DNA of 64,000 nucleotides from VBAS01 sp964508655 (GCA_964508655.1 CAZDUO010000005.1:1-64000), one strand, 5' to 3'; shown: positions 1-9,050, counted from the stretch's first letter. Numbers and translations are program-made. Notes: a model not told the origin generated them from the sequence alone.

Positions 1-2
1 AT

Positions 3-143
3 GCCAGTTTCTTCCCCAGTTGTGGCGCCTTTAATCCTGCATTGACGATTGCAGCGAATGCACTACGGGTTGGAGATCATTTGATAAGCGATATTTTTAA
101 AATGACTACGATTAATAAAATTGAAATGATAGAGGTGCAATAA
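3..143 (+). CDS. GMC-family oxidoreductase, C-terminal end only
   Basis: The reading frame is open to the left edge, so only the last 46 residues are visible. They contain FPSCGAFNPALTIAANALR followed by a D-H pair, the pattern of the C-terminal FAD-domain segment of glucose-methanol-choline oxidoreductases; the His-Asn region of that fold normally lies just upstream. Substrate cannot be judged from the fragment. It stops at 143, four bases before the next start, which suggests co-transcription with the CPBP gene. Confidence 0.6.
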   Translation, partial: ASFFPSCGAFNPALTIAANALRVGDHLISDIFKMTTINKIEMIEVQ

Positions 144-147
144 GCGT

Positions 148-858
148 ATGCAACAACTAAGTAGAACAAGATCGGCCCTTTATCATCTATATCCGGGTAT
201 TATCATTACAGCCTGTTTTGCTGTGCTGGCTCCCCTGTTATTAAAGTATATTCTGCCGCCGCAATTCAGCTTATTGATTGTAATAGCCATCGCCGCTATA
301 CCGCTTTTGCTTTTGCATTTACGCAAAGCAGCAAAAGCAGAGCATAAAAATTCTATTCAAGAGTTAAACGGCTTCAACCAAAAATTGCCAGCCGGAAAAT
401 TGATACTATTTGTTTCCGGCCTTGTTGTTTTTGCATTTCTTACCTGGGGGGCCACACAGCCATTGAATGAGATCATTACAAAAAAACTTTTCAACTGGCT
501 GCCCAATTGGTACACCGTGCAGGATTTTACAGGATACAGCAAGCAGACAATCCTGCTCACTTTAATTCTTAATTTATTGCTAAACGGAATCTTAGCTCCC
601 CTTGTTGAGGAATGTTATTTCCGCGGATATTTATTACCCCGTATGGCAGCATGGGGTAAATGGGCATTTATACTAAATGCAGTTTTATTTTCACTCTATC
701 ATTTCTGGCAACCCTATATTTATTTAACGCTGATCATTTCTTTATTACCCATGAGCTGGCTGGTTTGGAAAACAAAAGATCTCCGGGTCGGTATTTACAC
801 GCATTGTGCATTGAACGTAATTGGCGCTTTAGCATCATTTGGTTTACTGATGAAATGA
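148..858 (+). CDS. CPBP family intramembrane protease (Abi/CAAX type)
   Basis: A 236-residue multi-spanning membrane protein. The diagnostic EExxxR motif is at about residues 154-159 (EECYFR), followed by a helix carrying His185 (LYHFW). These are the metal-binding and catalytic features of the CPBP/Rce1-like glutamic intramembrane proteases. Known members process prenylated proteins or bacteriocin-related peptides, or have no known substrate; nothing here identifies one. The start at 148 lies four bases after the preceding stop, and the stop overlaps the next ATG (ATGA), so the three genes look translationally coupled. Confidence 0.85.
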   Translation: MQQLSRTRSALYHLYPGIIITACFAVLAPLLLKYILPPQFSLLIVIAIAAIPLLLLHLRKAAKAEHKNSIQELNGFNQKLPAGKLILFVSGLVVFAFLTWGATQPLNEIITKKLFNWLPNWYTVQDFTGYSKQTILLTLILNLLLNGILAPLVEECYFRGYLLPRMAAWGKWAFILNAVLFSLYHFWQPYIYLTLIISLLPMSWLVWKTKDLRVGIYTHCALNVIGALASFGLLMK

Positions 859-1202
859 AAATATTAATGGAAGAAATTGCAAAGACGATAACAGTCTATA
901 TCAGTCATGGCCTGGAAATAATAGCGGCAGCGGTAATAGCAGCAGCGCTAATCCGCCTAATCATTGAATATTTTCAGTCGGTAACAAAAACAAAAAGCGG
1001 CTTATCAGCCATAGGAGCAAGAGTTCAGTTTGGAAGCGCCGTGGCTGTTTCGCTTGAATTATTATTAGGCGCCGATGTCCTCACCACAGCCGTGGCCCCA
1101 ACATGGAACGAGATAGGTAAACTCGCAGCCATTGCTACCATCCGTACGGCCTTGAATTATTTCCTCGAAAAAGAACTTAAGCATTCTAAAACTCCGGCCT
1201 AA
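855..1202 (+). CDS. DUF1622 small membrane protein
   Basis: A 115-residue protein with a long N-terminal hydrophobic helix (about residues 12-35) and two further hydrophobic segments. The C-terminal part (LGADVLTTAVAPTWNEIG followed by a stretch rich in A, I, R and T ending NYFLEKE) matches DUF1622, a family of small three-helix membrane proteins of unknown function. The start at 855 overlaps the upstream stop by ATGA. A second in-frame ATG lies four codons downstream at 867 and could also be used. Family assignment is good; function is unknown. Confidence 0.8.
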   Translation: MKILMEEIAKTITVYISHGLEIIAAAVIAAALIRLIIEYFQSVTKTKSGLSAIGARVQFGSAVAVSLELLLGADVLTTAVAPTWNEIGKLAAIATIRTALNYFLEKELKHSKTPA

Positions 1203-1251
1203 CGTCACTCACCTGACAGGCTTTTTTACCAATTCATCATCACTTTGCAGC

Positions 1252-2097
1252 ATGAGAGTAATGCCCATACAGGTATTCAGCGGCAGCAGCGGTATGAAGC
1301 AAATGAAAGCAGCTTTCCGGCAGAACCGGAAGCATTACCTGCAGGAGGCCCTGGGGCTTGCCATCTTTATGGTTTCAGCCTGCTTTTTCAGCGCCATGCT
1401 GTTTTCAGAAAAAAGTTCATGGCACAGTGCCATACCGGGCTTTATGCTGAAAAATGTTTTAATGGGTATAGCCATGGGAGCAACGGCCTTATTCATATTT
1501 TACTCACCCTGGACGGCGCCCAGCGGCTCGCACATCAACCCGGCAGTTTCATTTACCTTTTTGCTGCTGGGCAAAATGTGCCGTTATGATGTACTGTTTT
1601 TTGTGCTTGCACAATTCCTTGGCGGTACCGCTGCGGTTTACCTTATGCAATGGCTGATGGGCAGTATGCTGATTGACCCGCCTGTGAATTCAGCAGTTAC
1701 TGTACCGGGCCAAAGCGGAACAGGATGGGCAATGGTTACCGAACTGCTGATTGCATTCATCACCATGAGTATGGTGCTGTTTACTTCAAATCACAACAAG
1801 CTGAAAAATTTTACCAGAATATTTGCCGGATGCCTGGTGTGTACCTGGGTGATTGTGGCTGGTCCGGTATCCGGGTTCGGAATGAACCCTGCCCGATCAT
1901 TTGCCAGTGCATTGCCGGCCGGTACCTGGACCGCTTTCTGGATTTATTTCCTCATGCCTTTTACCGGCATGTTGCTTGCTGCCGGGTTTTATTTGCTTAT
2001 TCAGAAAAATAAGGTGAACAATCATTATCCAAATTCAAAATTAAAAAGTAATAATTCAAAAAATACTTTGCTGGAACCATTAGAATTTATGTTATGA
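1252..2097 (+). CDS. Aquaporin / MIP-family channel
   Basis: A 281-residue, six-helix MIP channel. Both half-helix motifs are visible: N-P-A at residues 96-98 (SHINPAVSF) and N-P-A-R-S at 212-216 (GMNPARSF), so the pore signature is intact. The arginine after the second motif is the usual selectivity-filter residue. Whether it carries water, glycerol or another small neutral solute cannot be told from sequence. The C-terminus has a hydrophilic Asn/Lys/Ser-rich tail of about 35 residues that overlaps the next gene by four bases. Two ATGs (1252, 1261) are possible starts. Confidence 0.9.
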   Translation: MRVMPIQVFSGSSGMKQMKAAFRQNRKHYLQEALGLAIFMVSACFFSAMLFSEKSSWHSAIPGFMLKNVLMGIAMGATALFIFYSPWTAPSGSHINPAVSFTFLLLGKMCRYDVLFFVLAQFLGGTAAVYLMQWLMGSMLIDPPVNSAVTVPGQSGTGWAMVTELLIAFITMSMVLFTSNHNKLKNFTRIFAGCLVCTWVIVAGPVSGFGMNPARSFASALPAGTWTAFWIYFLMPFTGMLLAAGFYLLIQKNKVNNHYPNSKLKSNNSKNTLLEPLEFML

Positions 2098-3122
2098 GAA
2101 GAATTACATTTTATTCCTGGCTGATACTGTCGGCACTGTTGCTTTCTGTAATTGCATTTTCGCAGGTAACAAAAGTGGAATCCATCGGCATCACGGTAAA
2201 AGACATGGACCGTTCGCTGAAGTTTTATACCGAAGTGCTGGGGTTTAAAAAAGTAAGTGATGACGAATACAATGGTATGAGCTGGGAAAAACTGCAGGGC
2301 GTGTTCGGGCTGAACATGCGTGTGGTGAAGCTGCAGCTGGGTGATGAATTTATTGAGCTCACTGATTACTTGACCACCGGCGGCCGCAGCATTCCGGAAG
2401 ATGCAAAGAGCAATGATTTGTTTTTTCAGCATGTCGCCATCGTGGTGAGCGATATGGAAAAAGCGTACCGGCACGTGAAAAAATTTAACGTAGAGCATGT
2501 GTCCACGGCTCCGCAAACATTGCCCAAATCCATCCCGGCTGCTGAAGGCATTAAAGCTTTTTATTTTCATGACCCCGATAATCATAATCTCGAACTGATT
2601 TATTTCCCGAAAGGAAAAGGCCTTGAAAAATGGCAGAACAGTAATGGTAAAATATTTCTCGGCATTGACCACACAGCAATTGGTGTAAGCAGTACGGATC
2701 AGAGTCACCATTTTTATATGAATCTGCTTGGCATAGAGCGAAAAGGCGACAGCTGGAACAAAGGAACTGAGCAGGAGCACCTGAATAATGTAGAAGGCGC
2801 CTTGTTGCACATTACCGGCTATCGTACTGCAACTGGTCCCGGAATTGAATTTCTTCAATATATCCTTCCCGGCCCGGGCAGGCCCTACCCTGCCGATTCC
2901 CGGGCGGATGATATCTGGCACTGGCAAACAACACTGATTGTGGATGACGCCGAAAAACTGTTCGCAAAGCTGAAAGCTGCCGGTGTAAAATTCATTTCAA
3001 AGGAATTGGTTCATCATCAACCGGATAACCGGCATTCCAAATCATTCCTCATCCGCGACCCGGACGGGCATGCCATGCTGATAAAAGAATACCTGCCCCA
3101 GGGTCTAAAGGGGAGTAATTGA
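2094..3122 (+). CDS. Secreted VOC (glyoxalase-fold) protein, two tandem domains
   Basis: A 342-residue protein with an N-terminal Sec signal ending near residue 24 (AFSQ). Two vicinal-oxygen-chelate modules follow, about residues 27-172 and 190-335. Each opens with a beta strand typical of the fold (ESIGITVKDMDRSLKFYTEV, then GIDHTAIGVSSTDQSHHFY) and ends with a D-P-D-(N/G)-H segment before the E-L or L-I strand. The family includes metal-dependent lyases, dioxygenases and binding proteins. The periplasmic location suggested by the signal peptide is less usual. The start overlaps the aquaporin stop (ATGA), so the two form an operon. Confidence 0.85.
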   Translation: MRRITFYSWLILSALLLSVIAFSQVTKVESIGITVKDMDRSLKFYTEVLGFKKVSDDEYNGMSWEKLQGVFGLNMRVVKLQLGDEFIELTDYLTTGGRSIPEDAKSNDLFFQHVAIVVSDMEKAYRHVKKFNVEHVSTAPQTLPKSIPAAEGIKAFYFHDPDNHNLELIYFPKGKGLEKWQNSNGKIFLGIDHTAIGVSSTDQSHHFYMNLLGIERKGDSWNKGTEQEHLNNVEGALLHITGYRTATGPGIEFLQYILPGPGRPYPADSRADDIWHWQTTLIVDDAEKLFAKLKAAGVKFISKELVHHQPDNRHSKSFLIRDPDGHAMLIKEYLPQGLKGSN

Positions 3123-3181
3123 AATGGTTATATAAAATCTGAGCATTTAAAATTTCTGTATATAATAATTAAACCAGCGAT

Positions 3182-4117
3182 ATGAAAAAAATATTCCAGT
3201 TAATCCTGCTTTTAGTTGCTTGCTTTTTGACTGCAACAAAGCTGGATGCGCAGGGCTGCAGCGATGCAGGAGTGTGCACTATTCATTCCATAAAAAACAA
3301 TGCGGAAGGCCATGAATCAAAAGAAGGGTCGAAAAACGACTTATCCGTCGGCTTTGGCTATGGCATTGGGGAACGCAGTACCAATAACTATACCCTGTAT
3401 GCCGAATACACAAGAACACTTTCCGGCAGATCATCGGTGACTGCAAAACTGAATTATGCCGCCATCAGCGGTGAACTGGCCAGCACAACCGGTCCCGGTG
3501 ATGTGTTTCTTTCCTTCAACCATGCTTTTGATATAAAAAACAAATGGCAGAAATCTTTTGTGGTGGGTGTGAAGCTGCCCTTTGACGGCGCCGATCTTGT
3601 GGAAAACGGTATTCACCTGCCAATGCCTTACCAGACCAGCCTCGGCACCATAGACCTGGTGCTTGCCCTAAACTACACCCGTAAAAATTTCGGCGCCACG
3701 CTGGCCCTGCAGCAACCGCTGAAAGCAAGAAATGAAAACAAATTCCTGGCAAGCGATTATCCTAATGAACCACTGGCACCGCTGTACTGGCCTTCCAATG
3801 CGTTTGAACGCAAAGGCGACCTGGTGGGAAGAGTATCTTACAATTTTAAAACGGATAAGCGGTTTTCAATTCGTCCGAGCTTATTGGGTATTTATCACCT
3901 CGGTAATGACACGTATGAAGACGCAAGCAAAAACCGCAGGGCTATTTTCAATTCAAACGGGCTTACTTTAAACGGTAATGTCTTTTTTGATTACCGCTTG
4001 AAAAACGGAAGCGGGTTTGAATTATCGCTGGGTGCGCCCTTTGTTGTTCGTGAACAAAGACCCGACGGACTGACAAGAAAATTTGTAGCGACACTGGAGT
4101 ACCAGTTCAGTTTTTAA
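3182..4117 (+). CDS. Predicted outer-membrane beta-barrel protein, unknown role
   Basis: A 311-residue protein with a Sec signal peptide (about residues 1-23, ending DAQ). After a short Cys-containing segment (GCSDAGVC) come alternating amphipathic strands, with a terminal aromatic residue (EYQFSF) typical of outer-membrane barrels assembled by BAM. Strand density and length suggest a 10-12 strand barrel of the kind annotated as transporter-like. No specific family was recognised. It sits 59 bases after the VOC gene and 13 before the TlpA-like gene, so an envelope-associated operon is plausible. Confidence 0.65.
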   Translation: MKKIFQLILLLVACFLTATKLDAQGCSDAGVCTIHSIKNNAEGHESKEGSKNDLSVGFGYGIGERSTNNYTLYAEYTRTLSGRSSVTAKLNYAAISGELASTTGPGDVFLSFNHAFDIKNKWQKSFVVGVKLPFDGADLVENGIHLPMPYQTSLGTIDLVLALNYTRKNFGATLALQQPLKARNENKFLASDYPNEPLAPLYWPSNAFERKGDLVGRVSYNFKTDKRFSIRPSLLGIYHLGNDTYEDASKNRRAIFNSNGLTLNGNVFFDYRLKNGSGFELSLGAPFVVREQRPDGLTRKFVATLEYQFSF

Positions 4118-4130
4118 TTAATTTCAAAAA

Positions 4131-4661
4131 ATGAAATACAGATTCATTCTCTTTTTTTTATTGATTACCGGTTTTTCATTTTCATATCTGTGCCTGGGCC
4201 AGGCAAACTTTGAACAGCGATTTGAGAACTTCAAAAAAGAACTGACAGGAAAACCCATCAAAGCATTCAGGCTTACTGCCCTTGACAATAACACATGGGA
4301 CTCCGATAAACTCAAAGGCAAAGTAATTGTTCTGAACTTCTGGTTTACGGCATGCAAGCCCTGTATACTGGAAATGCCGCACCTGAATAAGCTGGTAAAT
4401 GAAAACAAAGACAACCCGGTCGTGTTTATTGCCCCTGCTCCGGAAACCGATACTCAGATAAAAAAGTTTTTAAAGAAATACAGTTTCGATTACCATATTA
4501 TTCCTTCCTCGCTGGAGTATATCACGGCGCTGGGAGTTGAGAATTTTCCAACTCACCTGGTGATTGACAAGGAAGGTATCGTAAGGCAGGTGTTCATCGG
4601 CTATGCGGATGATATTAAGGAGAAGCTACAGGCGGAGATTGACAAGCTGGTTAAAAAATAG
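4131..4661 (+). CDS. TlpA-like periplasmic thioredoxin-fold protein
   Basis: A 176-residue protein with an N-terminal signal peptide of about 22 residues and an AhpC/TSA-Redoxin/TlpA fold. The redox site is C75-K-P-C78 in the context WFTACKPC, and the cis-Pro region is FPTHLVID. The chain is short, with no extra N-terminal domain. Family members keep periplasmic thiols reduced, for example during cytochrome c maturation or as peroxidase partners. The gene follows the barrel-protein gene by 13 bases. The precise partner is not evident. Confidence 0.85.
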   Translation: MKYRFILFFLLITGFSFSYLCLGQANFEQRFENFKKELTGKPIKAFRLTALDNNTWDSDKLKGKVIVLNFWFTACKPCILEMPHLNKLVNENKDNPVVFIAPAPETDTQIKKFLKKYSFDYHIIPSSLEYITALGVENFPTHLVIDKEGIVRQVFIGYADDIKEKLQAEIDKLVKK

Positions 4662-4666
4662 ATTGC

Positions 4667-4766
4667 TCACAGATTACACACCTGCCCGTCCAGCCAGGCG
4701 GGGATTCTCACAGACCAGATCTGCTTCTTTAATCGGAATGCAAAAAAAATCTGTGCCAATCCGTGA
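4667..4766. repeat. Small non-coding repeat with imperfect inverted ends (MITE-like)
   Basis: The interval starts with TCACAGATT and ends with AATCCGTGA (eight of nine positions complementary in inverted order). It contains a GC-rich hairpin at about 4684-4702. It fills almost all of the gap between the TlpA-like and TMEM175-like genes. The CACAGATT / AATCTGTG word pair looks like a dispersed intergenic repeat, but only one copy is in this window. Confidence 0.45.
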
Positions 4767-4796
4767 CATCAGTGAGAGTAAACTGTGCATTAAACA

Positions 4797-5411
4797 ATGA
4801 AGAACCAATCTGAAATACAACTGCAAAAGGAAACGCTCCGCATTGAGACCTTCAGCGACGGGGTGTTTTGTATTGCCATCACATTGCTGTCAATAGAAAT
4901 AGGTGTAGAAGTGCACGGCGATGTTACCAATGCCACACTCACTCATGCTTTATTGGAAAAATGGCCGTTGTATCTCGCTTACGTTATCAGTTTTATCAAT
5001 ATCCTGCTGGCATGGATAGGGCATCACAGCCTGTTCAAGCTGTTTCTGAAATCGGACAATGCCATTATGATCACCAACGGCATCCTGCTGATGCTGGTGG
5101 CGCTGGTTCCCTTTCCTACCAAAACACTGGGAGAATTCTTACTCAGTGGCGGGTTTAAAACAGCTGTCATCTTTTACACAGGTTATTTTGTGCTAATCAG
5201 TCTTGCCTTTCGTTTGCTGTGGTATGCCGCCAGCCGAAAACGGGAAACCCTGGTGCATGATGTGACGGAAAAACAAATCCGCCTCACAACAAGAAATGAA
5301 AATATCGGGCTTATCTGCAACACACTGATATTCGCAGTTGCATTTCTGAACCCCTGGCTGGCACTTGCCCTCAGCTTCGTAATGTGGGTTTACTGGATAG
5401 TGTTTGCATAG
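4797..5411 (+). CDS. TMEM175-like potassium channel family protein
   Basis: A 204-residue protein with about six hydrophobic helices. The first helix carries the family hallmark R-x-x-x-F-S-D-G (RIETFSDGVF, about residues 16-25) followed by A-I-T-L-L. In bacterial TMEM175 proteins this helix lines the pore, and four subunits make a potassium channel lacking the classical TVGYG filter. A single copy of the motif per chain is normal for bacterial forms. Start chosen at the first ATG. No operon partner is evident: the upstream gap holds a small repeat and the downstream gap is 85 bases. Confidence 0.85.
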   Translation: MKNQSEIQLQKETLRIETFSDGVFCIAITLLSIEIGVEVHGDVTNATLTHALLEKWPLYLAYVISFINILLAWIGHHSLFKLFLKSDNAIMITNGILLMLVALVPFPTKTLGEFLLSGGFKTAVIFYTGYFVLISLAFRLLWYAASRKRETLVHDVTEKQIRLTTRNENIGLICNTLIFAVAFLNPWLALALSFVMWVYWIVFA

Positions 5412-5496
5412 TTTTTAAATTCTCTAACACCGCTTGTCATACTGCCGACTGCCTGGCATTTTATTCTGACGGAGCTTTGCCAGTGAAATTAATAGT

Positions 5497-6489
5497 ATGA
5501 AAAGAGTATTTCCGTTTGTAGTGGCGGTGTTCTTAATGTCTGTTTTTGTTTCATGCACCAAAGGCCGGCTGATAAGCGGGGAGGGCAACCTTGTTCCGCT
5601 TACTGTTGAAAAGAATGGTAGTTTACCTGCCATTAGTATTAATGGTTCCATGTTCCATGCAGAAACATTTGGCAACCCAGCTGATAAAATGCTGGTGATA
5701 TTGCATGGCGGGCCCGGTAGTGATTATCGCTATCTCCTCAATTGCAAAGAGTTTGCCAACCAGGGATACTATGTCGTTTTTTATGATCAGCGGGGTTCCG
5801 GGTTATCAAAGCGGCATGATAAGAAAGAATATTCCATTCAGCTAATGATTGATGACCTGCAGGCTGTGATTGCACATTACCGTACTTCACCCTCTCAAAA
5901 AATATTTTTGCTTGGACATTCATGGGGAGCAATTCTTGCAACTGCTTATATCAACCAGTATCCTTCAGCCATTCGCGGTGTTGTTTTAGGTGAACCCGGA
6001 GGTTTTAAATGGCAGGATATAAAGGATTATGTAAACCGTGCAAGAAATTTTCGTTTCACCAGCGAAGCGCTGAATGATGCATTGTATCCTGATCAGTTTA
6101 TTACCGGCAAAGAAAATGAACATGCCGTGCTTGATTACAAACTGGGTTTATTGGGTGCAACCGATGCAGCGAAAGATAATCCTACAGGCAATGGCGCTGT
6201 TCTTCCGTTCTGGAGGGCAGGAGCAGTGGTGAATAAAGCCCTTTTTGACATCGGGGAGAGAGAAGAACCTGATTGGACAACTAACCTGAATCAATTTGCC
6301 ACCAAAGTATTATTTGCCTATAGTGAAAGCAACAAAGCCTACAGCCAGGCACATGCACAACGAGTTTCAGCCGCATTTCCCAATGTGCAGCTCGAAAGAA
6401 TTGATGGAGCCGGGCATGATTTTATCAGTTTCCCTGCGGGATGGACCCATTTTTTCCCGGTAGCATTAACGTATTTAAATTCTCTCTGA
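5497..6489 (+). CDS. Alpha/beta hydrolase lipoprotein, proline-iminopeptidase-like
   Basis: A 330-residue protein with a lipoprotein signal (MKRVFPFVVAVFLMSVFVSC, lipobox Cys20). The hydrolase domain has the oxyanion motif H70-G-G-P-G-S, nucleophile elbow G-H-S142-W-G and a late His307 (GAGHDF). These form a complete Ser-His-acid set of the type found in prolyl aminopeptidases and related acyl hydrolases. The HGGPG plus GHSWG pair favours the S33 aminopeptidase branch, but the substrate is not certain. The next gene begins two bases after the stop, so the two are co-transcribed. Confidence 0.8.
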   Translation: MKRVFPFVVAVFLMSVFVSCTKGRLISGEGNLVPLTVEKNGSLPAISINGSMFHAETFGNPADKMLVILHGGPGSDYRYLLNCKEFANQGYYVVFYDQRGSGLSKRHDKKEYSIQLMIDDLQAVIAHYRTSPSQKIFLLGHSWGAILATAYINQYPSAIRGVVLGEPGGFKWQDIKDYVNRARNFRFTSEALNDALYPDQFITGKENEHAVLDYKLGLLGATDAAKDNPTGNGAVLPFWRAGAVVNKALFDIGEREEPDWTTNLNQFATKVLFAYSESNKAYSQAHAQRVSAAFPNVQLERIDGAGHDFISFPAGWTHFFPVALTYLNSL

Positions 6490-6490
6490 C

Positions 6491-7159
6491 ATGAAAAAAA
6501 ATCAATTCATCCCGGCGTTACTGTTTTTATTGAGCAGCAATATTGGCTTTGGCCAGGCAATCAACTGGAACCGCATCAATGAACAAAAGCATATAGTGAA
6601 TATTAATATTGCAGCTGACTATGCACTGAATTATGCTACCGGATATGCGTATAAAATAAAATCAAAGAGACCAACCCTATTAAATGCCGAATACTCTTTT
6701 TCTTCCGGCGGCAACCTGGCGGATGATTTTAAAATAAAAACAGGTACACAAATACGCTGGTGGCAATCGGGTAATTTCCAGGTGGCATCAAAACTGAAGG
6801 CCGTTTTCAGAAGATTTCATAACGACTATGCCCGTTTGCTGAATTTCGGTTCGGATCTTTCCTCCTCTGCAGGTTACTACAAACATCATTGGTTTGCTGC
6901 TGCGGAAATCGGGTTTGATAAAGCAATTGTCACGCATTTCAGGCATTCGGATTTATATAAGGCTAATTTTCCCGGCGTCCGGGATGGCTGGTACGAACCT
7001 TCCACCGGTGGTAATTTTTATTATGGTCTGCAGGGCGGCTGGTCAGGGAAAAACAAGGATGTTTATATAAATTTTGGTAAGCTCATTCAACAGGATTTCA
7101 GCACCGCACCCATGATTCCATTCTATGCTGAGGTTGGATTTAACCTGCGATTAAAGTAA
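6491..7159 (+). CDS. Hypothetical secreted/outer-membrane protein
   Basis: A 222-residue protein with a clear Sec signal ending near residue 22 (GFGQ). The rest is rich in aromatic residues and short alternating strands, ending VGFNLRLK, consistent with a small outer-membrane barrel. No catalytic motif and no family were recognised. It is separated by one base from the hydrolase lipoprotein gene, so both proteins probably act in the envelope together. Confidence 0.6.
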   Translation: MKKNQFIPALLFLLSSNIGFGQAINWNRINEQKHIVNINIAADYALNYATGYAYKIKSKRPTLLNAEYSFSSGGNLADDFKIKTGTQIRWWQSGNFQVASKLKAVFRRFHNDYARLLNFGSDLSSSAGYYKHHWFAAAEIGFDKAIVTHFRHSDLYKANFPGVRDGWYEPSTGGNFYYGLQGGWSGKNKDVYINFGKLIQQDFSTAPMIPFYAEVGFNLRLK

Positions 7160-7200
7160 AAATTCCTCCAACAGCTTATTTTTACTGAAAATATTTTAAA

Positions 7201-7605
7201 ATGACTTTGGAGCATGTTGCAATATGGACGGATAACCTAGAGAACCTGAATGAATATTATACAAAATATTTTGATGGCAAATCCAATTCAAAATATATAA
7301 ATGATTCAAAAAAGTTTCATAGCTACTTTCTCAGCTTTGCTTCCGGTGCCCGGTTGGAGCTTATGGCAATGCCAGGCATTCCGGATAATGCAAACGACCG
7401 GGTAATAAAACAACATAAGGGCATCATTCACCTTGCATTTGGAATAAGCACAACCGAAGAGGTGGACAAAAAAGCAACGCAATTAATGGAAGCCGGTTTT
7501 CCGATCTTAAGCGGACCAAGAAAAACCGGCGATGGGTATTATGAATTTGAAACACTGGATCCCGATAACAACAGGCTTGAAGTAACTTGCAGACTTTCGG
7601 AGTAA
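7201..7605 (+). CDS. VOC (glyoxalase-fold) family protein
   Basis: A 134-residue cytoplasmic single-module pair of the vicinal-oxygen-chelate fold. It begins MTLEHVAIWTDNLENLNEYY and carries the second half-module start HLAFGISTTEEV. The putative metal ligands are His5, the Glu in RLELMAM, the His in GIIHLAFG and the Glu in NRLEVTC, matching the usual H-E-H-E arrangement. Length is normal for lactoylglutathione-lyase-like or resistance-type VOC proteins. The substrate is unknown. It ends four bases before the DUF1801 gene. Confidence 0.85.
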   Translation: MTLEHVAIWTDNLENLNEYYTKYFDGKSNSKYINDSKKFHSYFLSFASGARLELMAMPGIPDNANDRVIKQHKGIIHLAFGISTTEEVDKKATQLMEAGFPILSGPRKTGDGYYEFETLDPDNNRLEVTCRLSE

Positions 7606-7609
7606 ATAA

Positions 7610-8050
7610 ATGGGCAGGAAAGTAAAATCAGGGGTAAAAAAGAAAATGCAGGAGGTTGACTTCGGCGGCATTGAAGAGTTTCTAGTTTTTCTCCCGGAAG
7701 ATGAATTAAAAATTGTTGAACTGCTCCGAAAGATTATTTTCCACTGCATACCCGATATCGAAGAGAAAATTTCTTACAATGTACCGTTCTATAAACGTCA
7801 TTCCAATATCTGTTATATCTGGCCATCTTCTGTTCAGTGGGGAAATGTAAAACTCAGCGGCGTACAGTTTGGCTTTAATAAAGGCTACCTGATGCAGGAT
7901 GAAATAAACTGGCTGGAAAAAGGAAACCGCAAGCAGGTGTACTACAAAACTTTTCACTCCGTGAAGGAAATAGATATTGAACTGCTGAAGGCTTACATAT
8001 TTGAGGCTGCATATACTGACGAAAAGATTTCGAAGAAGAAAAAGAAATAA
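7610..8050 (+). CDS. DUF1801 domain protein
   Basis: A 146-residue basic protein. Residues about 25-130 fit the DUF1801/YdhG-like fold: a helix with ELLRKIIFHCIPDIEEKISY, then NVPFYKR and an ICYIWP strand. The C-terminus is a run of lysines and serines. Family members are small cytoplasmic proteins of unknown biochemical role. The gene follows the VOC gene by four bases, so they are co-transcribed. It converges with the AraC regulator gene across about 120 bases without other genes. Confidence 0.75.
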   Translation: MGRKVKSGVKKKMQEVDFGGIEEFLVFLPEDELKIVELLRKIIFHCIPDIEEKISYNVPFYKRHSNICYIWPSSVQWGNVKLSGVQFGFNKGYLMQDEINWLEKGNRKQVYYKTFHSVKEIDIELLKAYIFEAAYTDEKISKKKKK

Positions 8051-8168
8051 CAGCCGGCGCCCGGCAGATACGGCCTTGTGCTAATCTCCATGAGATAAAG
8101 ACAAGCTATTAATTGGATAAATAAGATTTAAATCCTTGCAACTTTTTACATCAGCCGGTCCTTTTGCA

Positions 8169-9050
8169 TTATGTATCTGCTCTTGCAAAACCAACGGTGT
8201 CCCTGAACAATTGGGGTGAGACATCCGCATTCGTTTTAAAGAAGCGGCTGAAATAATATTCATCCTGAAAACCCAGGTCGTAGGCAATTTCTTTTATTGC
8301 CTTTGATGTCAGATACAATTCCCGCTTGGCTTCAATAATGATCCGCTCGGCAATTAGATCGGTAATTGTTTTATTAAAATGTGTTTTTGTAATCTTTGCC
8401 AGCGCCTTTGGAGAAATATTCAACATGGCAGAATAATCACTGGGCGAATGCATTGTCCTGTAATGATGTTCAATTGCATCCTTCAGCTTTTGTAAAATAA
8501 ACGGTTCTTTACTGCCCTTCAGTTCCTGCTGTAATGCCGGGTGCCGGTTTGTTTTTAACCGTGATGCATTGATGAGAAATATTTTAAGCATTGAAACCAG
8601 CAATTCATATTGTGCCAACTCAGGATTTTGCATTTCTTTTTTTAGTTGGCCGATCCATGTTAAAAAGCCCTGCATCTCCTCTTCAGTAACATGGATCATC
8701 GGGGGCTGGTAAATATTATTAAAAAGAACTCCGTTGCAGGCAACTTCTTTCTGATGCCTGTGGATACAATAAAAATCCGGATGAAAATTCATGGCGATAC
8801 CCCGTATTTCGTCCACCGCACCGATCATAAACGGCTGGTAAGGTGAAAAGAAAAGCAAACTGTTCGAAGAAAGATCATACTCCGAAAAATCTGCTTTCAA
8901 TTTACCACTGCCTTTTATGATGCCGATGATTGAATAATAATTAAGACGCTGAAGGTGATCAAAGTGATCATTGTTATCAAAGGAAAATATTCTAAAAGCA
9001 AGATGGCCGTTTTGCGGATTCACCAGGGTTAAAGCAGAAGCAGCTGTCAT
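8169..9050 (-). CDS. AraC-family transcriptional regulator
   Basis: A 293-residue regulator. The N-terminal half resembles a cupin-type effector domain (YSIIGIIKGSGKLKADF near residues 38-54). The C-terminal 100 residues hold the double helix-turn-helix of AraC/XylS proteins, including IKEIAYDLGFQDEYYFSRFF and the following FKTN. The effector is unknown. It reads away from the DUF1348 gene just upstream (10-base gap, same strand) and may be co-transcribed with it and the AhpD-like gene. Confidence 0.88.
   Translation of the reverse strand: MTAASALTLVNPQNGHLAFRIFSFDNNDHFDHLQRLNYYSIIGIIKGSGKLKADFSEYDLSSNSLLFFSPYQPFMIGAVDEIRGIAMNFHPDFYCIHRHQKEVACNGVLFNNIYQPPMIHVTEEEMQGFLTWIGQLKKEMQNPELAQYELLVSMLKIFLINASRLKTNRHPALQQELKGSKEPFILQKLKDAIEHHYRTMHSPSDYSAMLNISPKALAKITKTHFNKTITDLIAERIIIEAKRELYLTSKAIKEIAYDLGFQDEYYFSRFFKTNADVSPQLFRDTVGFARADT

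Noticed and set aside
660..854. Upstream extension of the DUF1622 gene
   Set aside because: It runs inside the CPBP gene in another frame; the ATG at 855 gives the normal family length and an ATGA overlap.
2025..2927. 300-codon minus-strand open frame opposite the VOC gene
   Set aside because: It lies antisense to a well-supported two-domain VOC protein and has no recognisable domain or signal.
5424..5490. Possible small gene or hairpin between the TMEM175-like and hydrolase genes
   Set aside because: The interval contains partial repeat-like words (CTGGCA and TGCCAG) but no gene and no convincing terminator.
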